Below are positions 10,645-21,191 of a stretch of DNA of 64,000 bases, piece by piece (position 1 is the stretch's first letter; every line of letters starts with the position of its first letter). The position numbers were made by a program, and so were the translations under genes. The DNA comes from Cannabis sativa. Its lineage: Eukaryota; Streptophyta; Magnoliopsida; Rosales; Cannabaceae. Below the pieces are notes generated by a model, which was not told where the DNA came from, did not search any database, and worked only from the letters and a program-made list of their open reading frames with translations. The stretch lies in NCBI RefSeq assembly GCF_029168945.1, contig NC_083606.1, positions 17,572,041 through 17,636,040 of the forward strand. The letters are read 5' to 3'.

Positions 10645-12318
10645 TCATTTTCTTTTGGGCGAGGACTCCTTTTTTGGAGGCGACTTGGCCAACTTCGGGC
10701 TCCGCGGTTTGCGTGGGCTGCGTCTTCTGGGGCTTCGGCCCCTGGAATTCTTTCCTCGCGGACTGCGGGACCGCGACCGCGGTATGGGTGATCGCCGCTT
10801 GTTCTTGCCCTTCTCCAATTCCGCCAAGGAGTTCCCGATTCTCTTATGAGGTTCGGCCATGGCGAAGAATTCTACCAAGGATTCTGGCCTTCGGGCCTGT
10901 AGCTCTTTCCAAAAGTCGGTTCTTGGCAAGACACCTGTTATTAACATACAAACAAGCGAAGACTCGGGGGCCTTCTCAACTTTTGTTACTTCAGCGTTAA
11001 AACGCTTGAAATAATTCTGCAAAGACTCACCAGGTTCTTGCTTGATGTTCGCCAAAGTCGTATAGGGTGGCCTATACGTCATCGTGGCCTGGAAATGTGT
11101 GAGGAATAGATCGACGAAGTTCTCCCATGTCGATATCGATGCCTCTGGTAATTGGGTGAACCAATCATGGGCATTCTCCTCGAGTGTGGCCGCGAGAATG
11201 CGACACTTCGCGAGTTGCGGCACCTGGTCCACTTCCATTATGGTGTTAAACTTTTCTAGGTAGTCTAACGGGTTAGAAGTACCTTTATATTTGAGGGATT
11301 CGGATAAACGGAACCCCTTTGGAAGTTGGGCCTGCCGCACTTCTGCGGTAAAGGGCGAGGTGCCGTGCAGCTTGTATATGGGCTTACGCTGCTGCTCGAG
11401 CATCTTCAAAGCTTGCAGAAGCATACTTTGGTCGATTCCTCCTGTCGCAGGAGGCGGAGTTGCTATAACAGTGGGGCTCGCAGCCACTGCGGCAAGGTTC
11501 GAAGGGATATTAATCCCAGTGGTCGCGATCGGCGCGATGGGCGGGTTGTTAACTGTGTTGACACCCTGATCGCCCGTATGGGGATCATGGAGCGTCTCCG
11601 TGTTATGCGGGCCGCGGGAGCGCGCCCTAAAGACTGCATTGAGATGATCACGCAGATCACCTCGGTGTACACGGTAGCGTCCTCCTTGCTGTGTTTGCAC
11701 AGAGCCAGACCTCGTATACCTGCTTGGAGTACGGTCATGCGAGGATGAAGAGGCTGACTCTGCATCGTTATCCCGAGGGTGACGACTGCGAGGGTTGCGG
11801 CGCTCAGGATCCTCGTCGGTTTGTGCGCTCTGGTTAGGCAACCTTGCGTATTGGTCTCTTGACGTCGGGTGATTCAAGTCCAAGACTTCAGGATCAGTTC
11901 GTCGTTCCCTGCGTGCATGGTTAGTTTGACGTCGAGAAACCGTTACCTGAGGGTTTTCGTTACGAACGGCAGGGACCCGAGGAGGGCGTCGAGCTCGGCT
12001 CTGTCCATCCACCTCGGCTTGTAGTGCTCGCAGCTGATCCTGGATTGCGGCGTATTGATCAGTCGTGAGCTGGACCACTCCTTCGGACACGACCGCCGGG
12101 GTGACAGGGGGAAAGTGCATGGTTGCTGGTGGTGTGGACGTGCCTCCGACTTGAGGACCAGTCGTTTCGGGAAATAGGTTGAGTGGTCTGATGTTGCTCC
12201 TCCCTACCCCGCCGTTGATGACGTCTACAGGTGGCACTCCGGTTCCAGGCAATGGTACGCTCATCGTTCCAATGTTGATGGATTCATTGTTAGCTCCGTT
12301 AGCGTGATTTCCAGCCAT
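10645..12318 (-). CDS. gag: Inner Tat element Gag with C-terminal Arg/Ser-rich tail
   Basis: The chosen start is the ATG at 12318 (MAGNHANG), the first Met after LTR and PBS; an open frame extends upstream only into the LTR. Length 557 residues. Residues about 1-300 are low-complexity, Pro/Arg/Asn-rich. The Retrotrans_gag domain lies at about 355-500 (LPKGF, NPLDYLEKFN, A.DWFTQLP, W..FVDLF, LANIKQEPGESLQNYFKRF). The last 50 residues are a striking RS-type tail (RSRSRSPRG, RGRSPRRRSPRK) ending at TGA 10645-10647. The same frame continues without interruption into the zinc-knuckle-like segment and protease, so the stop divides Gag from Pol by one codon. It may be a nonsense mutation (CGA to TGA) or a readthrough site. 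Gag forms the virus-like particle around the element RNA. Confidence 0.85.
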   Translation of the reverse strand: MAGNHANGANNESINIGTMSVPLPGTGVPPVDVINGGVGRSNIRPLNLFPETTGPQVGGTSTPPATMHFPPVTPAVVSEGVVQLTTDQYAAIQDQLRALQAEVDGQSRARRPPRVPAVRNENPQVTVSRRQTNHARRERRTDPEVLDLNHPTSRDQYARLPNQSAQTDEDPERRNPRSRHPRDNDAESASSSSHDRTPSRYTRSGSVQTQQGGRYRVHRGDLRDHLNAVFRARSRGPHNTETLHDPHTGDQGVNTVNNPPIAPIATTGINIPSNLAAVAASPTVIATPPPATGGIDQSMLLQALKMLEQQRKPIYKLHGTSPFTAEVRQAQLPKGFRLSESLKYKGTSNPLDYLEKFNTIMEVDQVPQLAKCRILAATLEENAHDWFTQLPEASISTWENFVDLFLTHFQATMTYRPPYTTLANIKQEPGESLQNYFKRFNAEVTKVEKAPESSLVCMLITGVLPRTDFWKELQARRPESLVEFFAMAEPHKRIGNSLAELEKGKNKRRSPIPRSRSRSPRGKNSRGRSPRRRSPRKPRSPKLAKSPPKKESSPKRK

Positions 12319-12362
12319 GTTGAGTGATGTTCTTTGAAGTGAATAGAATCTTACAGTCGGAT

Positions 12363-12379
12363 TCCCACAGACGGCGCCA
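12363..12379 (-). other. Primer-binding site of the inner Tat element
   Basis: On the minus strand, TGGCGCCGTCTGTGGGA starts three bases after the 5' LTR end, the usual spot for the tRNA primer that starts minus-strand DNA synthesis. Confidence 0.75.
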
Positions 12380-12381
12380 AA

Positions 12382-13250
12382 TGTTGTTACTGATATTTCG
12401 CAACACCAAAAAGTACAATTTAACTGGAAAAAGAGAGAATAATTTGAGAGATGACAAATGCGAGTATTCAACCTAGAATGGCGAGTACTCGAATAGGAAT
12501 GCGAGAGTAAACAACAAAGCTGGAAAAATAAATGAGACGGTGAATTATAGTGGTTCAGTCAGATTTCGTTCTGCTTAGTCCACTGTAGCAAGGGATTCGT
12601 AGGTGCATTTTCACGGTGGATCACCCCTTTATATACAAAGCAGGTGCCCAATCGGTTACATGAGGATCACATTTATTGTTAATCCATTATTTACACATTG
12701 AATTGCAATGACTAAACTCAAACAACGTTAACATTAATAAATGTATGACAGTTACTGAATTCATCAACGTATGCGTCTTTCGCATCTGCGAGTTGACCGT
12801 TCATGTACCGTCTGTTGAGCTCGTAGGATCGCACATACGTTTGGAACGTCTGCGTCCTTAAGTAATCGCCCGTTGTAGACGTCGCATATTGAAACTGGTA
12901 ACATCTGGACATGCGAACTTATACTGGTCTGTTAGGGCTGTTGGGTCGCTGAGACCAAAACTACCTCATAGGGCATCGGTCTCCATACTCGTCGCGGAGG
13001 TATAGAGGGAGGCACTCGCACATGTTCTGACATATGCGAGTTGGGTCTACCCTGCGTGATGAGGATTACGGTTATGCGGTGTGAATTAGGTCGCACCCGC
13101 AATATCTCGCTGGTTTTATCCTGGGCGAGGTCTAAACTTCGAGAAGTCTCTCACGGACATTTCAGCTTTCATTGGGAATCTGAATACACGTGTCCTTTTA
13201 AAGAGGGGTCTGGTCTCGAGTTTCTAGGTGAGAGAAATCTCACTATAACA
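12382..13250 (-). repeat. 5' LTR of the inner Tat element
   Basis: 869 bp, TGTTGTTACT...CTATAACA on the plus strand. It has a minus-strand TATATAAAG box at about 12628-12636 reading towards gag. Target duplication CTTTT follows at 13251-13255. Open frames inside it (12718-12912, 13041 onward) are not genes. Confidence 0.93.
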
Positions 13251-13453
13251 CTTTTTTCTTTTTGGACCAGCCCTTCGGGTCAGGATGTTTTACTTTTGGC
13301 CTGTGTTTTGTCTGTCCGTGTGGTATGCCTTAGTACCCCCCTGAGTGGCACGAAAACTTAATTTTAAGGCACTCAGTTTTATTTAAAATACAGAGGCTGC
13401 ATACACTTAGACGGTACAAACCCTTTAAACAAAGCCTAAGTTACATATTTGGA
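13251..13453. other. Outer-element spacer resumed after the inner insertion
   Basis: It starts with TSD copy CTTTT, continues the tandem array (CCAGCCCTTCGGGTCAGGAT at about 13267) and ends at the outer integrase stop. No gene seen. Confidence 0.6.
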
Positions 13454-16400
13454 CTATTGGTAATATTTTCGGAGGTGATCGGCGTTCTAGGCCCTTGGCA
13501 CAATGGTTCCATCCATCCTTTTTAGCTTATAGGTTCCTGAACCGATTTCGTCCCCGATTTCATATGGCCCTTCCCAGTTTGGCCCAAGTACCCCCACTCC
13601 GGGTTCTTGGGTGGCCGGGAAGACTCTTCTTAAGACCATATCCCCAATAGTGAATTTTCTGTTTTTAACTTTGGAGTTAAAATATTTGGTCACCTTCTTT
13701 TGATAAGCTGCCATTCGTATTTGTGACTCGTCCCGGAGTTCTTCAACTTGATCCACCTTTTCTTGTAATAAAGCTTGGTTTGTAGCTGGATCGTAAGTCG
13801 TTCTCCTGTGGGATGGGAATAACGTTTCTACCGGGACCATCGCTTCACAACTGTAGGCCATTGAGAAAGGCGAGTGACCGGTCGTGGTTTTGGGGGTCGT
13901 CCGGTAGGCCCATAACACTCTTGGCAACTCTTCGGGCCAGTTGTTTTTGCAGGCCAGCAGCTTTTTCTTTAGGGTGACCTTTAGAATTTTGTTGACTGCT
14001 TCTGCTTGTCTGTTTGTTTGCGGCCTTGCCACCGCGGAGAAGCTTTTTACGATTCCGTGTTGGTTGCAGAAGTCAGTGAACTCTTCCCAATCAAATTGCT
14101 TTCCATTGTCAGAGACTATTTTGTGAGGCAAGCCATATCGACACACTATGTTTTTGATAACAAAGTCTAGTGCTTTTTTAGCAGTTATAGTCTTCATGGG
14201 CTCGGCCTCCGTCCATTTGGTGAAGTAGTCTACTGCTACTATTGCATACTTTACTCCTCCCTTTCCTGTCGGCAGGGATCCAATAAGATCTATCCCCCAG
14301 ACCGCGAAGTGCCAGGGGCTAGTCATCAGGGTGATCTCATTGGGAGGAGCTCTTGGTATGTTCACGAACCTTTGGCACGAATCACATTTTTGGACGTAGT
14401 CTATGCATTTCATTGTTGGCCAGAAGTATCCTTGTCTCAATATTTTCTTTGAGAGACTCGGTCCTCCTGTATGATCTCCACAGAACCCTTCGTGGACCTC
14501 TAGCATTATTTGCCTAGCTTCAGGGTCTGATACACACCTTAAATAAGGCAAGCTGAGTCCTCTTCGGTAGAGAATTTTATCCATCATTACATAACGATGA
14601 GCCTGATATTGGATCTTTCTGGACAGTGCCCTTTCTTGGGGCAACTCACCTTTTGTTATGTATTCTATGATGGGGACCATCCAGTTGGGTTCTTCCCCAA
14701 TCGTTACTATGGCATCTTTTATTTTGATGCTTGGCTCTGCCAAGCGTTCCACGGGTACTACCCCCAGTCCTTCAATTTCACTGTCTGAAGCTAACTTAGC
14801 CAGGCAGTCTGCGTGAGCGTTCTTTTCCTGGGGGATTCTTTCTACTTTGTAGTCCGTGAACTCGTGGAGCAGTTCCCGGACTATTGTTACATATGCGGCC
14901 ATTCGTTCGCCGCGCGTTTGATACTCTCCCGATATCTGGTTTACGACAAGTTGGGAGTCGCTGTAGACTTCTACTCTTTTGGCCCCCACGGCCTTTGCTA
15001 ACCTCAGTCCTGCTATCAGGGCTTCATACTCGACTTCGTTATTTGAAGCCGAAACGTCGAACCGTAGGCCTGCCTGGAGTCAAAGTGCGGTTGGGGATAT
15101 CATCGCAACCCCCGCTCCGGATCCGTTTTCGTTGGAGGCTCCGTCCACGAACACTCTCCATGTGGGGACCGATGGTACCGGCGCATTCGCAGTTGCCTCG
15201 GCTTCATTACATTCAGTGATGAAGTCCGCCAATGCTTGTCCCTTTATAGAGATGCGGGGTATGTAGTGTAAGTCGAATTGACTCAACTCCATCGCTCATT
15301 TGAGGAGCCTTCCGGACGCCTCTGGCTTTTGCAGGACTTGCCGGAGTGGGTGATTGGTCAACACCTTGATTGGGTGCGCTTGAAAATATGGCCTTAATTT
15401 TCTTGAGGCTATTAGGAGGCAGAAAACTAGTTTTTCGATGATGGGGTACCGTGTCTCCGCCCCTATCATGCGCTTGCTAACGTAGTACACGGGATGCTGA
15501 GTTTTCTCTTCTTCCCGGACTAAGGCCGTGCTGACTGCGTGCTCGGAGACGGCCAAATACAGGAACAGGTCTTCTCCGAGGACGGGTTTCGATAGGATTG
15601 GAGGCTTGGCCATGTGCTCTTTCAGCTTTTTGAATGCCTCCTCGCACTCGTCAGACCATTCAAACTTCTGGCACTTCTTCAATATGTTGAAGAAGGGAAT
15701 GCACTTATCTGTAGACCGGGAGATAAAACGGCTTAGGGCAGCAACATTTCCAGTTAGGCTTTGCACGTCTTTATGCTTCTTGGGGGATGGCATGTTCAGG
15801 AGAGCCTGAATTTTTTCTGGGTTTGCCTCAATCCCCCTCTGGCTAACGATGAAGCCCAGGAACTTTCCTGATTTGACCCCAAATGTGCATTTCTTTGGGT
15901 TGAGCTTCATTCCGTATCTCCGGACTACCTCGAAACACTCTTCTAAGTCGTCTGCATGGCTATTGCACGCTTTAGACTTGACTAGCATGTCGTCTACGTA
16001 CACCTCCATGTTTCGCCCCAAGAGGCCTTTGAACATCCGGTTGACCATTCTTTGGTAGGTCGCACCAGCGTTCTTTAGTCCGAAAGTCATGACCAGGTAG
16101 CAGTATACCCCCTTATCGGTACTGAAGCTAGTGCACTCTTGGTCCGCCGTGTGCATCTTTATTTGGTTGTACCCGGCGTACGCGTCCATGAAGGACAGTA
16201 ACTTGAATCTGAAAGTGGCGTCTACCATCTGGTCGATCCTGGGCAGAGGGAAACAGTCCTTTGGGCAAGCTTTGTTTGGATCAGTGAAGTCTATACAAAC
16301 TCGCTAGGTTTCGTTAGGCTTCGGCACCAGGACCGGATTGGCTAGCCATTCCTGGTAGTAAACGTCGCGGATCATACCGCTTGTTAAAAGCTTATCCACC

Positions 16401-16818
16401 TCTTTCTCTAGGGCCTCGACCTTTACTGTATCGAGGGGTCGTCGCTTTTGTTGGACTGGCGGCATGTTCAGGTTGACGTTGAGGACATGAGTGATGACGT
16501 GGGGACTTATGCCAGTCATGTCCTCTTGGTGCCATGCAAAAATGTCGATGGCGCCCTTCAGTGTCTTTATTATTTTTTCTTTTTCCTCCGGGTCTAGGCT
16601 TTTTCCTAGCCGGAGTACCTTGGTGGAGTCGAGGTCGCACACTGATATCTCCTCGACGTCCTCCATTGGTTCTACAATTTTCTCGGACCCCACGCGGGGA
16701 TCCAATTCATCTTCTTCAGCTATTTCTGGCTCAATGGTTTCTCGGACCATCAGTACAGGCAGGTGGGTTGCTACGTTGTAACATTGCCTTGCCTCCCCCT
16801 GATTTCCTCTCACCATTC
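13454..16818 (-). pseudogene. pol: Outer Tat element RT, RNase H and integrase, broken by nonsense codons
   Basis: One frame (15080, 15296, 13487 and 16304 segments all share it) is interrupted by single stops: TAG at 16302-16304 and TGA near 15293 where Trp is expected, TGA near 15078, and TAG at 13487-13489 where Trp is expected. The frame then runs to the likely true stop TAG 13454-13456. RT motifs are present (YVDDMLVKS, about 15990), as are RNase H (FVDGASNENGSG, SDSQLVV, NAHADCLA). Integrase has an H..H..C..C finger (about 14370-14470) and D, D, E residues (GIDLIG, SDNGKQF, QAEAVNK). Nearly all stops are explained by C-to-T or G-to-A changes, as expected for old methylated transposon DNA. 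Confidence 0.85.
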
Positions 16819-17800
16819 CTATCCCAGCTTCCTGAGTTGGGAACTTTGAACGTGCTCTGGGGGGTGTCCGGGCACAAGGTAACTGGAAGTCTTACTTTCC
16901 CCATCGGGATAAGTGTTGTTCCGTTGAACCCTGTGAGTTGGGAACCACTTGGTGAGAGGTCTCGATCTGTCAGGCCTATTGGGGGTCTCTATGACCAACG
17001 GGTCATGGTGGGGGAAACGCACAGTCTTGGCGTCTTCTTCCGTGAATGTGATGGGTTGATCCATCAGTCGGGGCCTTTGAGCAGGGAGTTGAGTAACCTC
17101 CCAAACCTCATTGTGCTTCACGGCCCCTGCGTACCGCTTTAGTTCTTTGCGGGTTGTTCCTCCGATATGGGGTCCTCCTGAGATCATGACCACTCTCCCA
17201 TTAGGTCTGGGTGGCAGACCACAGGGATATGCTGGGCATCTCCAGTGGGAGCAATTGGAGCCAATACTCCTGTCGCACCCCATGGTGTTCCTTGTGGCAA
17301 AGCTCCAGTCGCCTGACCTGGGTTGAGATGAGGCAACCGATTCTTGATCCACTCGTAGAGGTGTCCTAATCGGATTAGGTTTTCGATCTCATCTTTGAGA
17401 TTTTTGCACTCATTGGTACTGTGCCCAATGTCATTATGATACTCGCATCTTTTGTTGGGGTCCATCCGGGAACTATCCTTGTACAAGGGAGGTGGTCTCC
17501 GATAGTGTGTATTTTGCCTAGTAGCAAAGTACACACGCTCTTGGGAGTCTGTCAACTCCGTGTACTGGGTGTATTGGGGAGTGTACCCCCTTTTCTGTCG
17601 TTTTCCTCCGTCCAGGTGCTGCTTTTGGAGGACCTTTTACTCCTCGAGCCCTGGGAATGACCGGCCAGACTGGTAGTCAGAGCGGAGTGCGAGGGAGCTT
17701 GTCCATTTATCCCCGAGGGATTTCCAAAATGGGACGATGCGGGGGCCAAGGCTTGACCCTGGCTGTATCCGGGAGTAGCGGAGAATTGTATGCTGCTCAT
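16819..17800 (-). pseudogene. Outer Tat element: Gag C-terminus and protease remnant lacking the active site
   Basis: The zinc-knuckle-like segment CEYHNDIGHSTNEC (about 17418-17460) and the following GGPHIGG and FPHHDPLVIET stretches mark the gag-protease junction. The D-T/S-G-type catalytic segment that should follow is missing. Near 16960-16985 the frame jumps straight into the downstream protease part (read in another frame as GFNGTTLIPMGKVRLPVTLC), so about 30 codons were deleted and the frame was lost. The upstream piece at 17552-17800 (Gly/Ser/Pro-rich) lies in yet another frame. No functional protease can be made. Confidence 0.75.
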
Positions 17801-17965
17801 AGGTGGAGTTGCGGTCGGGACAGTACCCGACGGCTAGGCTCCGGGCATATACCCGGCTATCCCGGTGGGATAATATCCTCCATAGGCCACTATATGGACC
17901 TCTTCAAGATTGATGTATTTTTGGACTCTCTTCTGGAAGTCCTGAAGGTTTGTAGCTCCTTCTTG

Positions 17966-19255
17966 TTATAGTTCGTTCCATAATGGAGTCCCTGTACGAA
18001 TGCCTGCCTGGAGAAGGGCAAGCTGTTGTCCGTCATCAACTTTCTTGGTCTTCGAGGCTTCCTCTCGGAACCTCTTTATATAATTCTTTAAGGTCTCCGT
18101 AGGTAGCTGCTTGATGTTAGTCAAGGCACTGACCTCCAGGTTAACCTTTCTTGCGGCAACAAACTGTCTCCGGAAGTTGGTCTGCAACTTATTCCAACAG
18201 CCTACGGATCCTGGCTCCAGTTTTTTGAACCATTCCTCCGCGGACCCGCTTAGAGTAAGCGGGAAGCACAGACTTTTTGCGTCATTGTTGACTCTCATGA
18301 CCGTCATGACACGGTTGAACCGCGACAGGTGGTCGCTTGGATCGGAGTTCCCGGTATAAGCCGCCATTTCGGGCATCTTAAAGTTCTTGGGGAGCTCTGC
18401 CTCCAGGATGTGCTTAGCACATGGCTCCCGGTCCTCACAGTCTGAATTAGAGTCGTCGCCCTTTTGTCTCCGGGAGACTCGGGCGATATCTCTTCGGAGT
18501 ATGGCGAGTTCCGCCATGATTCCTTCATTTAACGTTTCCATGGAGACCGCGGGCCCGTATTTCTTTTGGTCAAGGTGATCCCGGAGGTCACCTTGATTCC
18601 CATTGATTTGATTTCTCAAATCAACGGGAGGACATTTCTGTCCTCTTCTTCCTCTACCTCCGGGCTCCTGGTGCACGGAAACGCTTTTTCGGACCTCTCG
18701 ATCCTGAGGGCCAAGACTCCTTTTTTGGAGTTTGCCCCTCTGCGGACCTTTCCCTTTCAGGAAATCTGAGCGGACCTTTCACGGATCCTGCGCCTTTTTC
18801 TTTTTCCCGGGAGTAGAAGTAGGGTTTTTCTTTTGGTTCCCTTCAGCGGGATACCTTATAGGGCTTGGTTCCCTAGATTTTTGCCGTTGGGTACTTGGTG
18901 AGGATTCCTCTAGTTCCTTTCCAAGTCCAGCAGACATGGCTTCTGGATGTACGTGGATGCCAGCTGCCTCCATGGCTTTTTGCATGGCCAGCATTACCTC
19001 TTGCATCTTTTGGTTTTGTGCTTTTTGGGCTGCGATCTCAGCTTCATGATCGACAACCTTTTGTCTTAGAAGCACCAACTCTGAGTAGCTACCGTCATCA
19101 TAGGCGTACTCATCGAGGTTTCCCTCGTAATCATCATCAGGAACTCCTTTTTCTTCCTCGGAGCCCTCAGCTGCTCTTGAGGCTACGTCTTCCTCATTTG
19201 GATCTTGAGCATCTTCTAGAGGGCGAGGTTGGCGAGTGCTTCGAGTTTCCACCAT
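17966..19255 (-). pseudogene. gag: Outer Tat element gag, interrupted
   Basis: The start ATG at 19255 (MVETRSTRQPRP) follows the PBS closely. The N-terminal piece (18779-19255) is acidic and carries a short coiled-coil-like part (EIAAQKAQNQKMQEVMLAMQ). After stops near 18778-18680, the same frame encodes the Retrotrans_gag domain (17966-18676): LPKNFKMPEMAAYTGNSDP, SGSAEEWFKKL, W..LQTNFRRQF, LTNIKQLPTETLKNYIKRF. It ends at a stop at 17966. Sequence to 17800 continues in disturbed frames. A dead gag. Confidence 0.8.
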
Positions 19256-19293
19256 TGTTGTAACGTAGTGTGTGTTTACAGAAGCTTTCTTCA

Positions 19294-19312
19294 GCTCTCA
19301 ATGAAAGCACCA
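19294..19312 (-). other. Primer-binding site of the outer Tat element
   Basis: Minus strand TGGTGCTTTCATTGAGAGC, three bases from the LTR end; a different primer sequence from the inner element (TGGCGCC type), so the two elements are different families. Confidence 0.65.
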
Positions 19313-19315
19313 AAA

Positions 19316-20061
19316 TGTTGACCGAGGTTTTCGGCAACCAATAAAATAATAAAAGATTAAAAAGCTGTAAGAAATTAAGAGAAGGATTTTTACGTGGTTG
19401 GGGCGTTAATGAGCCTTAGTCCACGAGTCTGTATATTTATGAGTGTATTTAATACAGAGAGAATGTTCTTGGTGAGTATCTACTCTTCTTGCACTTATGC
19501 AACCCAAAAATTCTCGACCCCATTAATGAGCTTTGAGGGGGTATTTATAGTGTTTTTGTGGGGTGATTCCTAGAATTATAGCACATGTATTTCTGTAGCT
19601 ATCAATAAAGTTGGGTATTCCCAATGAATATACCATGGGTAATGCATGGTCAAATCCCTAGGTGCTGTAGGATTTTATGTGGATTGTCCTTATGGCCTTT
19701 TGACTGATGTGATTCTTCACAGTGTAGCCGTCATTAGACTTATGTGGTCATAGCCTTGTAGGTGCAGATCGGGGGTTGTGTCGTCAGACTTTATTGCGTG
19801 TGGCAGTTCCAACACGCTTCCTCCCATGCGGCATTAAATGCGAGATGACTGCTCAGTGGAAGCCTGACATCTCCCGGAGGTGCTTTATATCATTTAGGTC
19901 TCCGGGAGCATAGAGGACTTTGTATGCCTTCTCCGGGAGGAAGGTCCCGGATAACGCCTTTCTTTACAAAGACTTAGCCATTAATTTGAATGTTAAGGTC
20001 TTCGTGTCCACGTGTCCCTGTGTGGTTGGTCCACGTATATTGGGCAAAATCAGGGTCAACA
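19316..20061 (-). repeat. 5' LTR of the outer Tat element
   Basis: 746 bp with inverted ends TGTTGACC...GGGTCAACA. A minus-strand TATAAATA box at 19542-19549 reads towards gag. The partner LTR lies outside the window. The right flank starts GGTTT. Confidence 0.8.
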
Positions 20062-20958
20062 GGTTTTATATTGCATTATATTATAGGTTGTGAGCTAATA
20101 TTTAAGGTTTGACATATTTTGGTGTCGATTAGATTTGCAATAGGTATATCCATTCGCTAACTTTTCGTTATTATAATTAATTATCAATGCATGCTTAGTT
20201 GAGTTTGAATATCTTAAATATTCATCCGTAGTGAAGTAGGTTTTGCGAATACATGTACTGCGGTCGGATAGGTGGAGAAATTTTGTATTGTTTATGTTAT
20301 TTTGTTTGTTCTGTGTTGTTATATTTGTTTTGTTTGTTACTTTAGGCACTTTTAAAATTTTTGGAAACGTCCAATTACAGCTGTTATGTTGCCGAAATTT
20401 CAATAGAATTAGAATAGATTTTAATAAAAAAAAATGTTAAAAGAAAAGTACATAACATAGTTAATTACTCGCTAGTTGTAAGAAATTAGGTGACATAACA
20501 CATTTATATAAACTTTTCAATTATAAATGACAAACCAAACAAATGAATGGATTCACTTTAGAAAAAGTCATTCCAATTCTACCAACATTCCAATCAGCTA
20601 AACACTATACTAGTTAGTTAATTAAAATAACTTTTACAGCTTATACAACTTAATAATATGAACCAACCTAAAACAAGAATTTTAGTAATATATAAATTAA
20701 TAATTTTAAGACAATAGAGGAAATTCATTAGTTTGTTTTGTTATTATTAATTAATATGTTTAGAAAAGTGATTATTTTTTTTTTTAATATCTTAATTAAA
20801 AAAATATGTAAAAATGTGATATTTTAGTTATGAGATGCTAAAAGGCAATCCTTCTTGGTATCACCATTAGTGTAATTAAGTAGCAGATCTCATATAACTT
20901 AAAAAAATATGATTTAGGAAATATAGCTAACCAATCGTAGGGTGCCACCTAGGAAATA
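20062..20958. other. AT-rich spacer without recognisable gene
   Basis: Old intergenic DNA between the Tat element and the LINE. A minus-strand open frame at 20095-20403 is Asn/Lys-rich without a recognisable domain and I do not count it as a gene. Nothing else is seen. Confidence 0.5.
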
Positions 20959-21191
20959 AGTAGCAATGCTCTTTTTTTTTTGATGAAGTTGGGGGTGTTA
21001 GCACACCCCAGGAATATATTAAACGGAAAAAGATAATACAGAGTTCAAAACCATAAAAAAACAACAAGGCCTAAGAGGCCATAAAGCAAATTGAAAAACA
21101 GACAGTGGCAAAACATTAAACTAACTAACTGAAGAAAATTAGAAAAGGAAAAACAGACAGCTTGACATGCTGCCGTTGGTACCCCAGTAAA

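Larger units (their letters stand above)
1664..13250 (-). mobile_element. Inner Tat-type Ty3/gypsy retrotransposon, young, complete with both LTRs
   Basis: Two 869-bp direct repeats (1664-2532 and 12382-13250) begin TGTTGTTACT and end CTATAACA. They flank gag, PR-RT-RNase H-INT on the minus strand and an opposite-strand extra gene. The 5-bp target duplication CTTTT is exact at 1659-1663 and 13251-13255. I found only three substitutions and no indel between the LTRs, so the insertion is recent. The PBS lies next to the 5' LTR (12363-12379). A purine-rich tract, read on the minus strand as ACTAGGGGCATG, abuts the 3' LTR at 2533-2544. Despite its youth, pol carries at least three frame breaks and gag ends at an in-frame TGA. 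It is inserted in the outer Tat element. Confidence 0.95.
1..20061 (-). mobile_element. Outer Tat-type Ty3/gypsy retrotransposon, decayed, 3' end beyond the window
   Basis: On the minus strand, reading right to left, the order is 5' LTR (19316-20061), primer-binding site (19294-19312), gag, protease remnant, RT, RNase H and integrase (to 13454). A spacer follows, then an extra gene of opposite polarity (1-1358). The order PR-RT-RH-INT makes it Ty3/gypsy. The RNase H plus large gag plus opposite-strand extra ORF point to the Tat lineage. The 3' LTR must lie left of position 1. A younger Tat element (1664-13250) is inserted between the integrase and the extra gene. All coding parts carry stops, frameshifts or deletions, so the copy is dead. 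The LTR ends TGTTGA...TCAACA are seen directly on one side only. The 5 bp outside the LTR (20062-20066, GGTTT) should recur at the far left end. Confidence 0.85.

Noticed and set aside
20095..20403. Minus-strand 102-codon frame as a gene
   Set aside because: Low-complexity Asn/Lys composition from AT-rich DNA, no domain, no promoter or neighbour context.
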